From positions 139,731,173-139,795,172 of the forward strand of contig NC_133156.1 in NCBI RefSeq assembly GCF_040802235.1: a stretch of 64,000 bases of DNA. The letters run 5' to 3'. Made by a program: the position numbers and the translations under genes. Position 1 is the stretch's first letter. Every line of letters starts with the position of its first letter. This DNA comes from Manis javanica. Lineage: Eukaryota; Chordata; Mammalia; Pholidota; Manidae. This document shows, piece after piece, positions 60,743-64,000 of the stretch. Under the pieces are notes generated by a model that saw only the letters and a program-made list of their open reading frames with translations, was not told the origin of the DNA and did no database searches.

Positions 60743-62016
60743 CTGCAAAAAGAGCATCTCCCCTGAGCCCCTGAGCCCGGTGCATGTGGGGAGCTCTGGA
60801 CAAGGAGGGCACGGGCCTGTGCAGTCTAACGTGGCAGCCATGTGGCCCCTAAGCATCTGAGGTGTGGCTCATGGGGGTGAAGCTGCGCTCTAAGTGCAAA
60901 ACACACACTGCAGGGTGGGATTTAGGATGGAAAAAAGATGGGCATACGGGACAGAAATAAACACACACATTATGTTCCCACTGTATGGATTAGTCTTCTA
61001 CCTTCTGAACCTCTTAGCTTTTGCTGATGAGTAATTAAAAAAAAATCACCAGTGTAATTTCTGTGACATCTTTTAAATATGAAGCATCAGTGATTTTTCA
61101 TTCTCTAATTCAAGATTTTCTTTCTTGTACCTGATCCAAAAATCAGGGTACTTCCTTTAATGAGATTAAATATGCAGGATTAACATATATGGGATGAATG
61201 TTCTAAGACAATTCTGTTCACTGTCTATGCACGGGGGCTCCTTCACTCAATCCACCATTCAGTTCAAGTGTTTATTTTCGCCCTTGGAAGCAGCTTCCTA
61301 TACCTGGGCAGCTGGGGGACCCACAAGAAGTCTCAGCGGCTCTGTATTGCAGTAACTGGCCTTCTGAAATCAGGAGTTGCAAAACAGTTGGTTTGTATTG
61401 CTAACTGAACTTCTATGTGTGAAAGTGCAATGACAGGAAATTTATAAAGGCCTGAGACAGGGGCCCTGCCTCCACAGCCTACGGTCTAGCTGAGGAGAGA
61501 GCAGGCCTTGCGGATAGGGGAGAGAGCACAGGGCTTCAGACCTGAGTGGCTGGTTGCCCAGAGTGCATGAAGAGGGTGGGAGGACAGGCCCACTGGAAAG
61601 GTGTTGCTGGGGGCTGAGCCAGACACAGAGTCTGCATGGCCTTACATGCTCCCTCTTTCCTTTTCTTTCACTCCTATCTCACCTGGGACCAACTTTGAGT
61701 AGATTCTCTTGAGCCAAAGAATCAAATGAATAATCAGATAAAAGGTCAACCAGATACAAGAATGTGTCTTGAGTACCAAGAGCACAGAATCATGTTGTTC
61801 CAGCCCAGAGGCTGGCTCCAGAGCTCAAGGGCCAGTGGCTGTGGTCAGAGGCCTTCTGTAGGTCACGCGTCTGGGGATGCCTCAGAAGCCACAGTCTGCT
61901 ACTTAGCTCTCATTTGAGTGACTTACTGTCATACTTCAGGCCCTGTCAAGAGTCAGAGGCATTCTGGCTTTGAGATTCCTGGAAGAAGTGTGCCACCAGC
62001 CAGGGGTGCGGCTTAC
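60743..62016 (-). other. TRIO: TRIO intron
   Basis: A 1,274-bp GT-AG intron (donor CTAG|GTAAGC). Nothing else was recognised in it. Confidence 0.9.
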
Positions 62017-62138
62017 CTAGAACCCTCAGACTGGCTGAGGACAAGGCCGATCCCATCTCGTTTACCGCGATGCACGTGTAGATGCCGTCGTCTTCTGTGG
62101 TCACACCGACAATCTTCAGAGCGGCCTCTCCCAAGTCG
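62017..62138 (-). CDS. TRIO: TRIO Ig-like domain, second exon
   Basis: 122 bp between acceptor gtggcag|CGACTT and donor CTAG|GTAAGC. It reads DLGEAALKIVGVTTED then DDGIYTCIAVNEMGSALSSA and SLRVL. The DDGIYTC segment is the classic D-x-G-x-Y-x-C of the Ig F strand, with the second disulphide-position Cys. Phases agree: the first base C completes a Ser codon and the last G begins the next Gly. Confidence 0.96.
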
Positions 62139-62415
62139 CTGCCACACAGATGAGGACACACCGCGCGTCAGAAAGGCTCAGCTGCCCCAGCTGCCAGCCC
62201 TGAACCTCTCTCTGTGGCCACGGGAAATTAGAAGCTCATATACTAGTAAGGAGTTTCAAGTGAATTTTAATTTTTACTGCACACCCAGGTATGAAACGTT
62301 CCCTCCTGTGAAGAGTCTGAGTGCCAAAGGTGAGCAGGAATTGACCTTGCTAGTTACAGTGGCATGAGATCACGCTTGTTGCCAGTGAAATGGACCGTGA
62401 GGGGGCCTCCCTCAC
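62139..62415 (-). other. TRIO: TRIO intron
   Basis: A 277-bp GT-AG intron (donor TACAG|GTGAGG, acceptor gtggcag). Confidence 0.93.
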
Positions 62416-62578
62416 CTGTAGGAGACACTGTAGTGACCATCGTTGTTCAAGGTGTTGTGTTCGGGGCCCTTCCAGGTGACGGAGGCCTTGGGGCGGCCAC
62501 AAACTCGACATCTCAGAACAACGGTCTCCCCCATCTCACACGTGACCTCGCTCAAGGGAATGACGAATTCTGGGGGAA
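62416..62578 (-). CDS. TRIO: TRIO Ig-like domain, first exon
   Basis: 163 bp between acceptor cgtgcag|TTCCCC and donor TACAG|GTGAGG. It reads PPEFVIPLSEVTCEMGET, VVLRCRVCGRPKAS, VTWKGPEHNTLNNDGHYS. It has the Cys (LRC) and Trp (VTW) positions of an I-set Ig domain. The frame is open with no change at the core positions. Phases 1 in and 2 out fit the neighbouring exons. Confidence 0.97.
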
Positions 62579-62778
62579 CTGCACGAGAAAGGAGTCAAGT
62601 GAGGCTGGTTACCCGTGGCCACCCTCCCATGCATCCCTGACAAATGGGAGAGACCCGAGGGCTGCAAAGCTCAGAGCGTCACAGAAAACTCATTTCCATA
62701 GGTTACGTGTGAGTGCTCCAAAACACATCCCATAGACCTAACCCAGAAAGATGAGAAGAGAAGGAAAACAGAACTCAC
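62579..62778 (-). other. TRIO: TRIO short intron
   Basis: 200-bp GT-AG intron (donor GACG|GTGAGT, acceptor cgtgcag). Confidence 0.93.
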
Positions 62779-62806
62779 CGTCATATATGTAGTTGGGATT
62801 GAGGAG
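62779..62806 (-). CDS. TRIO: TRIO 28-bp microexon
   Basis: Only 28 bp: acceptor atttcag|CTCCTC, nine codons LLNPNYIYD, then one base before the donor G|GTGAGT. It links the Lys-rich segment to the Ig-like domain. The phases (0 in, 1 out) join the flanking exons without a frame break, giving VSVK-LLNPNYIYD-VPPEF, as I remember it from human TRIO. Because 28 is not a multiple of three, skipping it would shift the frame ahead of the Ig and kinase domains. Confidence 0.94.
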
Positions 62807-63593
62807 CTGAAATGGAGAAAGCACACAGCTATTAACCAAAAGCATGAATGAATTTCTTCCAGGGCTACAATTACTGTCGAGAGATGGCCAGGAAGACGAC
62901 TTGGGCTGCACTGCCTTTAAATGCTCTCTAAAGCTTCATGTCATGTGAGTTTAGGTGAGTTTTTGTTGGCCTGCCCATAAACATTGACTGTGGCTTAAAC
63001 TCAGAGTTGTCCATTTTGCTCATCCCATGTGCCAAGTCCAGCTGGTTCCTATAATACCTGACCCAGGGCCCTTGGGTTTCCTCTTAGGAGATATTTTCTT
63101 TCTCTCCAGGCAATCCCTCACAGGTCAAAGCAATCTGATCACAGTTTAGAGTAAAGCTGACTGAAGCAGCCACCAGGTGAATTTGCTAGAATTCCCTGGG
63201 GCCCATAGACCTGTGTCTCTGTATCCAGTCACTTCTGGGGTCTGAAGCAGTCACTGGGGTCTGCTCCACAGCTGCTCTGCACTGTCCGCTTTTAAGAGTC
63301 TAATCTCTGCTGTATCTGGGCACCTGAGGGCGTGCTGTGCGAGTCACACATGCACCTGGTGAGGTGTGCGTGCGTATCTGGTTCCTCTGAATACCCGTGT
63401 CAGTGGCCAGGGTCCCTGCTGTGAGGGCTCTACAAAGCCCTGCAGGGTCTGCTTGCAGGGCAGAGGGAAACAGCATGGTGGGAAGCAGACTGTTACCATG
63501 CCAGGCCAGGTGCCAGGTCTGTGACCTCTCCAGGCCGGCACCAGCGCCCCCTGCTGCCCCGAGGAGCAACACAGGCCCCTCACCGGCACTCAC
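62807..63593 (-). other. TRIO: TRIO intron
   Basis: A 787-bp GT-AG intron (donor GAAG|GTGAGT, acceptor atttcag). No repeat was recognised. Confidence 0.92.
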
Positions 63594-63732
63594 CTTCACA
63601 GATACCTTGTTGCTGAGCCCTTCCCGTGACTTCCGATAACCGTTCTCTAACTTGCCTTCCCGTTTGCCATCTTTATCTTTTTTCTCAGATTTTTTCCTTA
63701 AACGGAGTGCTGTGTGCCAAGATGTTGACTTC
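63594..63732 (-). CDS. TRIO: TRIO linker exon (Lys-rich, before Ig-like domain)
   Basis: 139 bp between acceptor tccctag|GAAGTC and donor GAAG|GTGAGT. After one base completing a codon from the preceding exon it reads KSTSWHTALRLRKKSEKKDK, then DGKREGKLENGYRKSREGL and SNKVSVK. The basic stretch lies after the second GEF and SH3 part of the protein, which is outside the window, and before the Ig-like domain. If the exon count matches the 57-exon human gene I remember, this would be exon 50 and the last exon here 57. Confidence 0.96.
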
Positions 63733-64000
63733 CTAGGGAGAAGAGAACACAGTCAGCATCATGCCTCTCTAGTGTTCAGCAAATGATTCCTGAAGGCGTC
63801 AGAGAACAGCTGACTGTCCAACTTACATGGATACAGGATGGCTGTGATTCCTTTACTAAGGAAAACTTTCCTGTGAGTCTCAATGACCAGAGATAAAACC
63901 AACAATTTCTTAATTCAAATTTTAAGGATTTGAACAGAAAGGTGCTTGTGATGGTTAACTTTATGTATCCACTTGACTGGGCCATTTGGTCAAACATTAT
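63733..64000 (-). other. TRIO: TRIO intron (partial)
   Basis: Runs off the right end of the window. From about 63,948 it enters a common mammalian interspersed repeat ('gtgatggttaactttatgta', 'ccacttgactgggccatttg', 'gtcaaacattat'), cut by the window edge. Confidence 0.85.
63948..64000 (+). mobile_element. Interspersed repeat start, truncated by window edge
   Basis: The wording 'gatggttaactttatgtatc', 'cacttgactgggcca' and 'tggtcaaacattat' is the opening of a frequent eutherian repeat whose name I cannot give with certainty. Confidence 0.6.

Overview
The window is placental mammal nuclear DNA: genes split by GT-AG introns, one CpG island, and long spacers full of old mammal-wide repeats (MIR, L2, L1M-type LINEs, MaLR and other LTRs, hAT fossils). 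I see no Alu, rodent B1/B2, carnivore SINEC, ruminant Bov-tA or horse ERE element, so a primate, rodent, carnivore, ruminant or horse source is unlikely. I cannot name the species.

Two known genes, both on the minus strand, frame the window. On the right (about 52.9-64 kb) is the 3' end of TRIO, a dual Rho-GEF kinase. Eight coding exons can be joined with every splice phase in agreement. They encode the last 470 residues: a Lys-rich linker, an Ig-like domain, the C-terminal Ser/Thr kinase domain and the stop codon, followed by a 3'UTR of roughly 1.8 kb. On the left (about 4.3-5.4 kb) is a CpG-island promoter with a CCAAT box and a cluster of GC boxes. It drives minus-strand exon 1 of OTULINL (FAM105A), whose 24-residue Arg-rich start resembles the human protein. 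The rest of OTULINL lies beyond position 1, so bases 1-4927 are intron 1. The order TRIO then OTULINL in the same direction agrees with human 5p15.2 synteny as I remember it.

The 47 kb between them (5.4-52 kb) is mostly repeats. It holds a nearly full-length but dead sense L1 (about 45.9-51.55 kb) with ~80-bp tandem monomers in its 5' region and an inverted L1 fragment inside ORF2. It also holds several antisense L1 3' pieces, three separate LTR families each present twice, hAT-type elements, and MIR and L2 copies. No intact protein gene was recognised in 5.4-51.8 kb.

The most unusual signals are: a possible unannotated minus-strand two-exon gene just downstream of TRIO (52,065-52,810), with open frames ending at consensus donors in compatible phase; a ~109-bp near-identical inverted repeat (18,651-18,759 and 20,025-20,132), one arm of which lies inside a disrupted MIR next to a perfect 29-bp inverted repeat; and a perfect 42-bp direct repeat 2.8 kb apart (14,487 and 17,303).
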